A stretch of DNA of 64,000 nucleotides. Origin: Macrophomina tecta. Lineage: Eukaryota > Ascomycota > Dothideomycetes > Botryosphaeriales > Botryosphaeriaceae. The stretch is from the NCBI GenBank assembly GCA_024180945.1, contig JAKSGN010000002.1:806001-870000 (forward strand). Direction: 5' to 3'. How positions within the stretch are numbered: position 1 is the first letter of the stretch; every line of letters starts with the position of its first letter. Positions 9,955 through 19,853 of the stretch are shown here, piece after piece. The translations under genes and the position numbers were made by a program. The notes beneath the pieces were generated by a model. The model did not search any database and was not told the origin of the DNA. It worked only from the letters and a program-made list of their open reading frames with translations.

Positions 9955-12095
9955 ATGCCTGAGCAGGCGACCGGGCGCAGGCAAACTGTATCGCCCGCAA
10001 GCATGAGCAACATGCGTAGAAGGTTAATGGACGGTCCAAACGTTAACCGCGACGCGTGGTCGCCTCCTGATCCAGACGACAGCGCAACTCATGCCAGCGA
10101 GAATGAGAGGCCCGAATCGTCGCCGTCACCACCACTAACATCGTATCCTTCAGCATTCAAGGTCGACACCACCAAGCGGCCAGAGCACAACATTACCGCG
10201 AATCAACAACGAGACGCAGTAGGGCAGCTCCCCCCGCTCACCCCGGCCTCATCAGCATCGGCCCACAACAATGATGGACCTGACATCGATGCAGCGCTCA
10301 TGAGTGCGAACATTGCAGCATCCCAGTCCCACCACCAGGAGCAACAGCACGCCCCCCTTTCGGCCCTCTCGCCTCAGGAGCTGCTGGTCATGGACCCCTC
10401 TTTCCTCACCAGCCAAGCCGTGTTTTCCAGGAGCCTGCCGCCCAGTCCAGACGACTACGCCAGCAACCCGACCTTCCTAGCCTCGCAGGAAGAACTACGC
10501 AGTCTTTTATTCAACACAGCCCAGTCGACCCAGCCAACCAGGGCGCCTAGCCCCGATCCTGGTGGCGCCGAATACGGGCTCGGCATAGCAGACGGCGTCG
10601 CAGAAGCAGCAGGAGCAGTGTCCACGCCCGGCCAGAATCAGATGAAGCAAATCCTGGGAACGCGGAGGAGGATTGAGTATCTCAAGAATTACATTGCCAA
10701 AGTAGCGCCCTGGGTAAGTGTCTACACATGCTCCAACCCTTTCTTGGCTTTTCTTCTTCCGTTGAGCTTGAAGAGATGTCCTCCGCGCCGGCATGGCTTG
10801 CTTTCCACGAAAATGCATGCACTCGCATGAACCCATCAACAATAGCTTGCCTCACATATAACACCAACCACTCAATCAAAAACCCTTGAAACCAAACGCG
10901 TCCTACTGACACTGCCCAATCAGCTGGACATGTTCGACACCTCGCGGCACTTCGGCATTTACGTTCCCGCACTTGCCCAAACCCAGCCACCCCTTCTATA
11001 TGCCATCCTGGCCCTCTCTGCCCGGAACATCGAACGCCTGAATCGCAGCGCATCCCAACGCCGCAGCGGGAAGCCCCAGAAGAATTGCCCAGAGTCGTGC
11101 GAAAGCCTGGAACTCTACCAAGAAGCCATCAGGCTGCTGACTCCTAAGCTTCCCGAGCGCTCTCCGCACATCCTGACATGCTGCGTTATCCTTTGCTGTC
11201 TGGAGATGATGTCAGCGAGTCCGCAAGACTGGCGTCGGCACTTGGAGGGTTGCGCTACCCTCTTTGATTCATTCGACGTCAACGGGTTCAGTGGCGGATT
11301 GCTGCAGGCCGTCTTTTGGTGTTACGTGCGAATGGGTGAGTGCTCTCTCCCGCGTCGGCGGCCATATCTTCCCACGAACACATCACTGACCAACCCACGG
11401 ATCTCTGCGGAGCCTTGATCTCAGACGGTACAGAAAGCACTCTCCTCGCTCTCCGCAAATGGGTCCCCTCCAATGTCTCGGCGGACAACGTCCACGATCT
11501 CTTTGCTGCCCACCGCAGTCCGGACATGCATGCAAACTACGCGGTCTACCTGTGCTCCAAAGTGTGCGAGCTGCTATCCGACCGCACCAAGTATGCCGAG
11601 CTGGGCGTTGAGAATGGCTGTACCGGGCCCGCCTACGCGCTGCGCTGGAAGAAGCTCTGGCACGAGCTCAACCTCTGGCTCAACGAGCGCCCGCGCGAGC
11701 TTCTGCCGGCCAAGACCATCGGCCAGAAGCAGGGAAAGCCATTTCCGGAGATCCTCTTCGTGCACTGGGCTGCCATCAGTTCGAACCAACTATACCATAC
11801 CGCGTGCATTCTGCTGCTGAACTCCATGCCCAAGAGCTTCCGCCTCGAGCCCCTGCCTGTCAATAATCCGCTGTGGCACGCCAGGCGGGTATGTGGGATA
11901 TCACTGTCAAACCCGCATGAGGGGTGTTTGAATAACGCGTGCCAGCCGCTGTGGATAGCCGGACGCATGCTGGGCCACCATTCCGAACACTCGGCCATCA
12001 TTGAGCTGATCCGCAACATCGAAGCGCAAACCGGGTGGGGCATGTACTGGCGGATCCGAGACCTCGAAGAGGCCTGGGGATACCGGACACTTTGA
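9955..12095 (+). CDS. Fungal transcription-factor-like protein without visible DNA-binding domain
   Basis: Exons 9955-10713, 10924-11335 and 11413-12095 encode 617 residues from ATG 9955 (MPEQATGRRQ). The first 240 residues are low complexity, rich in Ser, Pro and Ala. From YIAKVAPWLDMFDTSRHFG onward the protein matches the C-terminal half of fungal Zn2Cys6 regulators: PPLLYAILALSARNIERL, CCVILCCLEMM, WRRHLEGCATLFDS, and the C-terminal GWGMYWRIRDLEEAWGY. No CxxC...C zinc cluster is present in the gene or the 300 bp before it. The neighbour on the opposite strand (12134-14318) is a clear paralogue, sharing the APWLDM exon junction and the whole domain order, and does have the zinc cluster. The third exon begins at an unusual acceptor (see findings). 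A regulatory partner role is possible but unproven. Confidence 0.8.
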
Positions 12096-12133
12096 TACAG
12101 AGCCTCTGCTTTGGAAGGGGAAGAGATATTCTT

Positions 12134-14318
12134 TCATGAATGCTCGGCAAGCCGCCAAAACTCCCGCAGCTTCTGCAGCTCGTCGCTGACCCCCCAGCCC
12201 GTCGCGTCCCTTGCCTGCTCCAACGTCGCCAGAATGGCCGCCTGCTGGTCACGGTGTGTCATCTTCTGCGCCGCCTGCAGCACGCAGGCGACCATGCACG
12301 GGTCCCAGCTCTGGAAGCTCGCGTTACTCACGGCAATGGCGCAGATGCGCTGGGCGTGCCAGTGCAGTGACGCCGCTGGCGAATGCTGCCCAGCGATCTT
12401 CAGTGTCTTGGGCTTGCACTCCAGCATGGCGGTCGCAGCGGTGTGGTATACCAGGTTCGCGAGCGTCGCTGCTGCCGTCGTGAAGATGATGGTCGGGAAC
12501 GAGCCGGACGATTGCTGACTGATCTCTTCGTCGGCTGGCAGCGATAGTTCGAGCAGTGGGCGCACGAATCTGTGCCGTCCCGTATACCAGGAAGATAAGT
12601 CGCTCCACGCGCGCTGCCACCGTGCTAAGTGGCCATTTGGCTTTGTGCGGCCGGGGCGCTCATCACCCGCGTCTTGGAAGCGGTGGTCTTGAAGAATGCT
12701 GATGGCCGTGCCGCACAAACAGAGGACTTGAAGCGCGTATTGGTCGACGCAGTTAGGATCGAGATCTTCAGCGGGACCGAGCTTGTCCACGCTGTTTGGC
12801 GGGCCGTTGCCGTGGAAAGGGTTGTGGGAAAGGACCATGTCCAGGTTTATGGCCATGAAGGTATCGTTCACCAGTGCAGCGGCCAGGTCGAAGCGGAATA
12901 TGCACCAGAACAGAGAGGCTGGCAGTCCAAGCTCGAAAGCGTAGTCGTACAGTGATGCGATGAGAGGGCCGTCTTTCTCCAGCTGTCGAGTCCAGCTGCT
13001 TAAGGGCGCCGAGATCAGGTCAACGAGCAGTCGGATGATGCGCGCCTCTAAGGTGTCTGGTGTTGCCATTGAGCCCATGGCTCCGCCTCCCCATCTTGAC
13101 ATGTTGTAGTATCTGTCGCTCTCGAATTGAGCAATTTCCGGCAGACCAGAGGCGAGCTCACGATGACGAGCGGACAAGGCGTGGATGGCGTGGATGGTCG
13201 ATGGGGAATGTGCCCCGACTGCAGGTAGATGGAGACCGAGACGTTGGTTGAGATCGAGCATGTCGAGCTGCGATTTGTCAGAGGGGCAACGCAATGGAGG
13301 TCGTTGGAGTGGCAGTTACCCAAGGGGCTACGTGATATCTGTAGTACCGTAGCAATTCCACGTCCCGATCCTCACTAGCACTACTGACAGGCGATTTCGG
13401 AGTTTGAACAAGGTTGTTTGTCGCCAAACTGCTTGAACTTGTCGCGGGAATGTGAGAGGCGGAATCGTGATGCAAATACCCGTCTTTGGATGCTGCAAGG
13501 AGCTGGCTATGGCTCAACACATCGTCTTCGAAGACGAAGTGGTGATCAGCGGAATTTGCTAACGAGACGAGGCTTTGAATAGCTCCATGTTCCGCACTTT
13601 CTGCCTCTAAAGATGCGGTCGATGCGAAGTGGCCGTCGTGGTGTTGAGCTTGAGCAGGATGGGGAATTTGGAAGGTGCCGTCATGAACCGGACGGATAGA
13701 TCCGGTGGCATGGTATAGTTGTCGAGCTCCTCCGTCCGCTGTATCAGCTGCAGATTGGCTTCGATGATACCCAGATGACTGTTCGGCTGATTTGAAATGC
13801 GAAGTGTTCGGACTTTGGTTTGCGGTATCGACATTCTCCTTCTCAGCTTTGCTACCCACCTTGGTGTTCTCATGTAGGTCATCTGCGAACTGACGCTGGT
13901 CAACAAGCTGCCATGCACGTCTGTGCCAATGGATTGATGTGTCCGGAAGACTTACCCTTATCTGCGTGTATTTAGCTCTTGGTGCTGTCTCAATCGGCGG
14001 TGCAGTTCTTGCGCTGCCAGCAGGGAAGCGAAGCTGCAGACCGTACTGGCATTCAAAGTTTCGGTCGGCGCAATTGGAACAGACAGGCTTACGCTCGTCG
14101 CCTTGTTGTAACCAATGAGCGACCAGATGTACAAATGAGGCAATTCGCAGAGGCACTGAGAGTCCGCGGGAGATTTATGGATGAGGTATTGGAAGGGGAT
14201 GTGTTAGGTCTAGACACTTACATTTCCGTCTCCTAATCCGACATCTCTGGCAGCCAGTGCGGACACGGCGGCGGACCGGTCGATCTTCCGCGGCGTCAGT
14301 GCTGTGTTCGACCGGCAT
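12134..14318 (-). CDS. Zn2Cys6 fungal transcription factor
   Basis: Exons 14318-14222, 14101-13320 and 13267-12134 encode 670 residues. The zinc binuclear cluster is complete and is split by the first intron: cysteines at residues 23, 26, 33, 40, 43 and 50 (TGCQRCRIRRRKC then DERKPVCSNCADRNFEC). The start ATG at 14318 gives MPVEHSTDAAEDRP before the cluster. A Ser-rich linker follows, then the fungal regulatory domain beginning at YRYHVAPWLDMLDLNQRLG and ending GWGVSDELQKLREFWRL. A 48-nt in-frame stretch at 13955-13908 has perfect splice borders (GTAAGT...GCAG); if removed the protein is 654 residues. The gene is tail-to-tail with its DBD-less paralogue (38 bp between stops) and divergent from the DUF1593 gene. 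Its targets are unknown. Confidence 0.88.
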
Positions 14319-14854
14319 TGCGTAGTTTAAAGATGCGGCTAGGGAGTAGCTAATATGCAGGGCGAAAGGAGAACACAGTTGATTGCAAGCAGTGCCAGGA
14401 GATGCCCTTTTCCGACACCTGCTCAGTCAGGAAGGTTGAGTGGACGGATGTCGGACGGGAGGTCGAGCACGCGGCTAGGCTTTCCTGGACCAAGCTTGCG
14501 GCTCAACATCACGGAAAGATCAATTATTGTAGAAAATTCGATTTCGCGCGGGTGCGTTCCGGAGTTGGTTTTCTCGTCTCATTTCCGTCGAGATGAAGCT
14601 TGCTTTCCCGCGTGTCGCTTGAATGGGGAAGGGCAAGGCACAACCTCGGGAGGCGTCTCCACACGTCATCGGCATTTTTCACCCGCCGGAGAGCGCAGCC
14701 GACTCTTGCATAGCGTCCACCCGCGAGTCAGCCATCACAAGCTATTGAGCCATCAAGTATCCACCCTACACCTGTGTACGGCGGGACGTACCGCGACAAT
14801 TGCCGTCAGCGCGTCGATAACCTTCGTCATTCACACCTTCCAAGAACCTCGACA
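14319..14854. promoter_or_regulatory. Divergent promoter region, Zn2Cys6 factor / DUF1593 gene
   Basis: 536 bp between two divergent start codons. A regulator facing a secreted hydrolase-like gene across a shared promoter suggests possible co-regulation. No binding site is assigned. Confidence 0.45.
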
Positions 14855-16414
14855 ATGAACTTTGTGCTTCTATGGCTTAACACCCTTTCAATCTTTTCAA
14901 TTACTTTACTTCCAGCCGTCGCTGACAGTACGTCGAGATGCAAGCCTTGGGAGATCGACACGAAGCCCCGAGTCTTCGTTCTCACTGACATTTGCAACGA
15001 ACCTGACGACGCTCAGTCACTGGTTCGACTACTAGCTCACGCGGACCAGTACGATATCAAGGGACTGGTAGCTACGACGAGCTACTGGCTCAACTACACC
15101 ACCGCTCCGGACGAGATTGAAAAGATCGTACGGAGCTACGGCAAAGTCTTGGACAATTTACAAGAGCACGGCCATGGGCAGTTTCCGACCGAAGACTACT
15201 TGCTCTCCGTCATCCGCAGTGGAGCGCAGAGCTACGGGCTAGCAGCTGTAGACACTCTGGATGCCGGAGATGAGCTCTCAAGCGGAGCAAAGCTTCTGGT
15301 TGACACTATCGATTCCTCCACGGAGCCGCTGTTTATACAGGCATGGGGAGGGGTCAACACTCTCGCCCAGGCACTTCGTCATGTTCAGCTGACAAGGCCG
15401 AACCCCCAGCTTCGAGATTTTTTAGAGAAGATTCGCGTGTACGCTATCTCAGACCAAGACAACGCAGGTATCTGGGTTCGACATGAGTTTCCCCAGATCA
15501 GGTATATTGCTTCCATTCATGCATGGAATGCCTATGGCATGGCAGCCTGGACCGGAATCTCCGGTGAGGAATTTTACGGCTTCGATAAAGGTGGCCCGGA
15601 CAGTGACCTTGTGAGCAAGGACTGGGTGAAGACCAACATCCAAGTTGGGCCCTTTGGGGAAGCGTATCCCGATATGTTTATAATGGAGGGTGACAGCCCG
15701 GCTCTGCTTTTCACGATGCAGAATGGCCTCAACGCTCCAGAGCATCCGGAATGGGGTGGATGGGGCGGGCGTTACGCTCCTGTCGGTCATGGCGGTAGAC
15801 ATTTTGCGGACACGGCCGATCACGTCGTCGGAAGGAACGGCCAAACCTACATCAGCAATCACGCTACGATTTGGCGGTGGAGGAAGGCATATCAGAACGA
15901 ATTTGCTGCGCGGATGCAGTGGACGCTCTATGGTAGTGTTGACGCGCGAACAAGCCACCCACCGGTTTTGGTGATCAACGGCTCTTGTGGTAGTCGACCA
16001 CTCGAAGTGGAGGTCGAAGCGGGCTCCTCTGTGATGCTGGATGCAACAGAGTCGTATGACTCAGACTCAGGGAAGAGTACAGCCCTGAATTTTTCGTGGT
16101 GGATGTACGCCGAGGTCACGGCAACACAGTGGCAGGTCCGGTGGGAGGTGCCCGAGCTCGTTTTCCATGTCGTTTCCGGTGGGAGCAAGGTTTTTGTCGA
16201 CATACCGATGGCGGACAAGTCGTGCAAAGGCCCGGCGGTTTTGCACATAGCCAACGATGCGAAGGCAGCCTGCCAGGTCTACCATGTAATTCTCGAGGCT
16301 GTCGGTCCAGGGTCGCCGCAGATAACGAGGTATCGCCGGGTATTGTTGAAGGTGAGGCTCCCGGCTGACATGGGAGAGCCTGGGCGTTCGGCACTTGCAC
16401 ACGAGGAACTTTGA
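14855..16414 (+). CDS. Secreted DUF1593 (Sde182-like, nucleoside-hydrolase-fold) protein
   Basis: A single exon of 519 residues from ATG 14855. Residues 1-23 form a signal peptide (MNFVLLWLNTLSIFSIT, then a small-residue cut site near ADS). The body matches the DUF1593 family: RVFVLTDICNEPDDAQSLVR is the nucleoside-hydrolase-like Asp-rich start, followed by KGLVATTSYWL, LFIQAWGGVNTLAQAL, YAISDQDNAG and the GGWGGRYAPVG / RWRKAYQNEFAARMQWT region. The last 120 residues form an Ig/PKD-like C-terminal domain (VMLDATESYDSDSG). Family members include a cellulose-binding protein of a marine degrader; the fungal role is not established. Secretion and position beside sugar enzymes suggest extracellular carbohydrate or nucleoside processing. 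A longer in-frame start at 14774 would disrupt the signal peptide and was not chosen. Confidence 0.87.
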   Translation: MNFVLLWLNTLSIFSITLLPAVADSTSRCKPWEIDTKPRVFVLTDICNEPDDAQSLVRLLAHADQYDIKGLVATTSYWLNYTTAPDEIEKIVRSYGKVLDNLQEHGHGQFPTEDYLLSVIRSGAQSYGLAAVDTLDAGDELSSGAKLLVDTIDSSTEPLFIQAWGGVNTLAQALRHVQLTRPNPQLRDFLEKIRVYAISDQDNAGIWVRHEFPQIRYIASIHAWNAYGMAAWTGISGEEFYGFDKGGPDSDLVSKDWVKTNIQVGPFGEAYPDMFIMEGDSPALLFTMQNGLNAPEHPEWGGWGGRYAPVGHGGRHFADTADHVVGRNGQTYISNHATIWRWRKAYQNEFAARMQWTLYGSVDARTSHPPVLVINGSCGSRPLEVEVEAGSSVMLDATESYDSDSGKSTALNFSWWMYAEVTATQWQVRWEVPELVFHVVSGGSKVFVDIPMADKSCKGPAVLHIANDAKAACQVYHVILEAVGPGSPQITRYRRVLLKVRLPADMGEPGRSALAHEEL

Positions 16415-16580
16415 TTTCTGGGGAATAACTGAATGACATTGAGATAAGTAGCGTACCAAGCTTTTCGGTGTTAGAGATGGGGCGGGATAAGAAGGCGGTG
16501 GCGAGGAGACACCACGGTGTTGGCTGCTCCGTACTAGTGGCGCAGTCAACGACCGACTGGCTTATCACTCTCATTCTCCA

Positions 16581-16614
16581 GTCCAGTTATTTCTCCGGTC
16601 CAGTTATTTCTCCG
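16581..16614. repeat. 17-bp perfect tandem duplication
   Basis: The unit GTCCAGTTATTTCTCCG occurs twice back to back (16581-16597 and 16598-16614) about 430 bp upstream of the xylose reductase start. Confidence 0.9.
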
Positions 16615-16960
16615 CAGTGGAGGGAATTTGTTCTGGCGGCGTAGCTGCCGGATGGGGAGGTGATAGGCTCGGCCTCCTCTTCTCGGCGGCAGAATTGCTG
16701 TCTACCCCTCCTGGTCCGTGCGCCATGACGCAACAGCCGCCAGGTTAAATGTGGCTGCCCCACCGCTTTTCATCGCGTGAAGCGCGGCGGGGAAGGCGTG
16801 AGTGGGAGTGCCTGCCATTTTGCCTAATTTCTCGGCGGGGCGGTTCCAGAAGAATCTGCTGGCTGGGGCAAGGAGGCGCGCCGTCCGTCGGCCAGGAAAA
16901 CTCGCCCTGCTCTCTTAACACCAAAACTTCTGCTCTCCAGGAACGAGCTTTGCAGCAACC

Positions 16961-16962
16961 TC

Positions 16963-17002
<40 letters not shown>
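16961..17002 (+). repeat. CT-rich / (CT)n tract in 5' leader
   Basis: An almost pure TC repeat of about 40 bases ends some 40 bp before the ATG of the xylose reductase gene. Such CT blocks are common next to transcription starts of highly expressed fungal genes. Confidence 0.85.
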
Positions 17003-17003
<1 letters not shown>

Positions 17004-17043
17004 ACTCCTCACGCAATCGCACGCAGCACTCAATTCACACAAC

Positions 17044-18122
17044 ATGGGCCAGGAGACTATTACTTTGGCCTCTGGCAAGAAGATGCCGCTGGTCGGCTTC
17101 GGGCTGTGGAAGGTTCCCAAGGAGACTTGCGCCGACACCGTCTACAACGTACGCTACCTCGCCATGCCTCCTCCAGCTTCGCTCTGCTGACCTGCTCTAT
17201 CCAGGCCATTAAGACCGGCTACAGGCTGTTCGATGGTGCCTACGATTACCAGAACGAGAAGGAGGCCGGCGAGGGCATCAAGAGGGCCATCTCGGAGGGC
17301 CTGGTGAAGCGCGAGGAGATTTTCGTCACCACCAAGCTCTGGAACAACTATCACCGTAAGGATATTGCCATCGACATGATGCGCAAGCAGAACGAGACCT
17401 GGGGTCTGGGCTACATTGACCTCTTCCTCATTCATTTCCCGGTCCCGCTGAAGTACATCGAGCCCGAGAAGCGCCCCTACCCTGTGAGTAGTCGCAACCC
17501 CATTTGTCTCAATAGAGCAGACTTCTAACTAGCGCAGGGCTGGTGGATGGATGAGGCTGGCACCATTGAGCCCGACAGGGTTCCCGCTCGCGAGACTTGG
17601 GAGGCTCTCGAGCAGATCGTCGACGAGGGCGTCGCTAAGAGCATCGGCATCAGCAACTTCTCCGCTCAGCTCATTCTCGATCTCCTGACCTACAACCGTC
17701 ACCCCGTTTCGGCCCTCCAGATCGAGCACCACCCCTATTTGGTTCAGCCCGAGCTTATCAAGCTCGCCCAGGAGAAGCAGATCGCCGTCACCGCCTACTC
17801 CAGCTTCGGTCCCCAGAGCTTCTTGGAGCTGAAGATGCAGCGTGCTGAGGACGCTCCCCTTCTCTTCGACCACGACACAATCAAAAGCATCGCCTCTAAG
17901 CACAACGTCACCCCCGCTCAGGTCCTGCTTCGCTGGTCCACGCAGCGTGGCATTGCCGTCATCCCCAAGTCCAACAGCAAGGACCGCCTCAAGCAGAACC
18001 TCGAAGTTAATGGCTTCGACCTTAGCAATGACGAGATCGAGAGCATCTCGAACTTGAACAAGAACCTGAGGTTCAACGACCCTGGCTACTACCTGGACAA
18101 GCCACTCAGGATTTTCGCTTAA
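17044..18122 (+). CDS. xyl1: NAD(P)H-dependent D-xylose reductase (aldo-keto reductase)
   Basis: This enzyme reduces D-xylose to xylitol, and commonly L-arabinose to L-arabinitol, as the first step of fungal pentose catabolism in the cytosol. Exons 17044-17148, 17205-17483 and 17538-18122 encode 322 residues, the normal family length. The catalytic tetrad is in place: Asp45 (RLFDGAYDY), Tyr50, Lys79 ([10 protein letters not shown]) and His112 (LFLIHFPVP). The conserved [14 protein letters not shown] and the coenzyme motif [13 protein letters not shown] with its Lys, Ser, Asn and Arg indicate NADPH binding, with possible dual use of NADH. A CT-rich leader precedes the start. Neighbours downstream are a Zn2Cys6 factor, a polyol dehydrogenase and a transketolase-like enzyme, consistent with pentose use. 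Very sure of the family; substrate assigned by similarity. Confidence 0.93.
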
Positions 18123-19853
18123 GCAGTGATGCATGCGAAAGACAAAGAAGTAGATAAATAACGATATCATGATAGACGGGAGGTTCCGCCAGCAATGACA
18201 CACCTTTTACTGCCTGTGCTTGCCCACCCATGTTGAGATTCCTCTTGTGATGTGAAGTACAGGCTTCTACTCCCAAGCACCATGGTCACCTGTAGCCGTG
18301 CATATGTGACAATACATTCCTGAATCATCCCTCTTGCATTCCAGACAAGATATCTGGTTCTATCTCGGTGGCTTTTCATAAGCTACTTCATGAGCGTTTC
18401 CGGTCTTGATTTTAAGCACTGTTCTGAGAGAGCTGAATTTCGGATCGCGTAGGTTTTTTTTTTTTTTTTTTTTCTGAGCAGTAGAGGCTATTCATTCGGC
18501 CCTGTGAATAATCAGGATCGGATATACATTTCTGAAGCAGGTGCAAACAGGGGCCCGGAACTGCGGAAAGCCTTCCAAGCCCTGAGAGGTCGACCCAAAA
18601 AGCTTCGCCTGCCACAAGCCTGCCTGCAGACAGACCTTATTTTAGTCCCTTCTGGCAGCTGGCCAGAGGAACTCTCAAATAATCATATTGCAAGTTATTC
18701 TCAAAGTGAACGGATATCACCATGATCAGGGATTACTGTCCTGTACCGACGGGAGAAGACCTTTGCTATCAGGTCGCCCATAGTGGCAAAAGCTCCTACC
18801 CTTCCACGTACCACTATGTCCGCGCAAGAAGGCTTGGCAGGGGATATTTTAAACGGCTGCAGATCTCCGAGGCTGAGACTGAAATATCTCTTGGCCCAAT
18901 CCGAACCCATATACTCTTATGGCAAAACTCTCATCTAGTCCCTATCTCGTACAGCGCCGGCAATGCCCAACATCCGGTATTACTCGGCTGAGAAGGAGAG
19001 CCGGCGCAGGTGTCGTGGGATGCCCGGATCCATGCAATTGCGCGTTTCTTGGCTGAAGCACACATCGTTACTGGTATTCAACTCAGCCCGCTTCCAGTAT
19101 GTATTGGTATTAGCCTGGTCGCTTACGGCGGGGGTGAGCTCGATTTTGGTACAGCAGGATATGGTTACGGTAAGATGATTTAAACTTCCGGGACATCAGA
19201 TCACTTGAGCTTTTAGTAATCTAAACCTCTCACACTACGGATAACTTCCCTAACTCCGGCGTGGATAATAAGACAACAAACGACTTTAGATTCTCAAGAA
19301 TCATTCTGCAGTGTTAGCGCACAAAACAGTGCCTGCAAGAGGATCAGGATTAAAGGGATATGGCTGCTGCTATTCCATAAATACGCGATATGTTTGCTCC
19401 ACGATCATCGGCGATCATTCTATCTTTTTCTCTATAGCAGAAGATCCGCAGGGTCCGGGGGCTTGGGGCGTTCGTCGGTAGCACCTCTCATTCCGTCCCG
19501 ACGCTGAGCGGGAGTCCGGGGCGTCTTCAGCGCCGTCGGGGCTCGGCCTCGGCCATATGTAAGGTTCGGTCTATGACGACTTCGAATTTGCAAGCTCAGC
19601 TTCCGAAAATATCCTGAGCTCCCCAGTATTTGGGCATGCTGTCGGCTCAAAGTTATCTCTCGCGCCCGCGACCTCCTTCACGCCTCTTGCCGGCTTTTAC
19701 CGGACATAAGCGGGCGCCAACCCGAAGCGGCAATCGTCTCAACGGAAAATCGAGCAGCCGGGCAGTCTTTCCGTCAGTTTCCGGCCTTCCACGGGAGCTT
19801 TCCTCGCACTCTTCCCTCTCCATCCTCGCATCCGACATTTGCCTGGTCGGAGC
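18123..19853. other. Intergenic, possible gene relic near 18.98-19.17 kb
   Basis: 1.73 kb with no intact gene. A T-tract lies at about 18452-18473. Around 18990-19172 one plus-strand frame reads smoothly for about 55 codons (including WDARIHAIARFLAEAHIVTG and LVAYGGGELDF) without a start codon nearby and with stops on both sides. This could be a decayed exon or an unannotated internal exon. The remainder shows nothing supportable; its right end must contain the promoter of the 19854 gene. Confidence 0.4.

Larger units (their letters stand above)
16415..17043. promoter_or_regulatory. Xylose reductase promoter region
   Basis: 629 bp between the DUF1593 stop and the xylose reductase ATG. It holds a perfect 17-bp tandem duplication (16581-16614) and a long CT tract close to the start codon (16961-17002). 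The start region has the usual fungal pyrimidine-rich leader. No regulator site is claimed. Confidence 0.55.
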
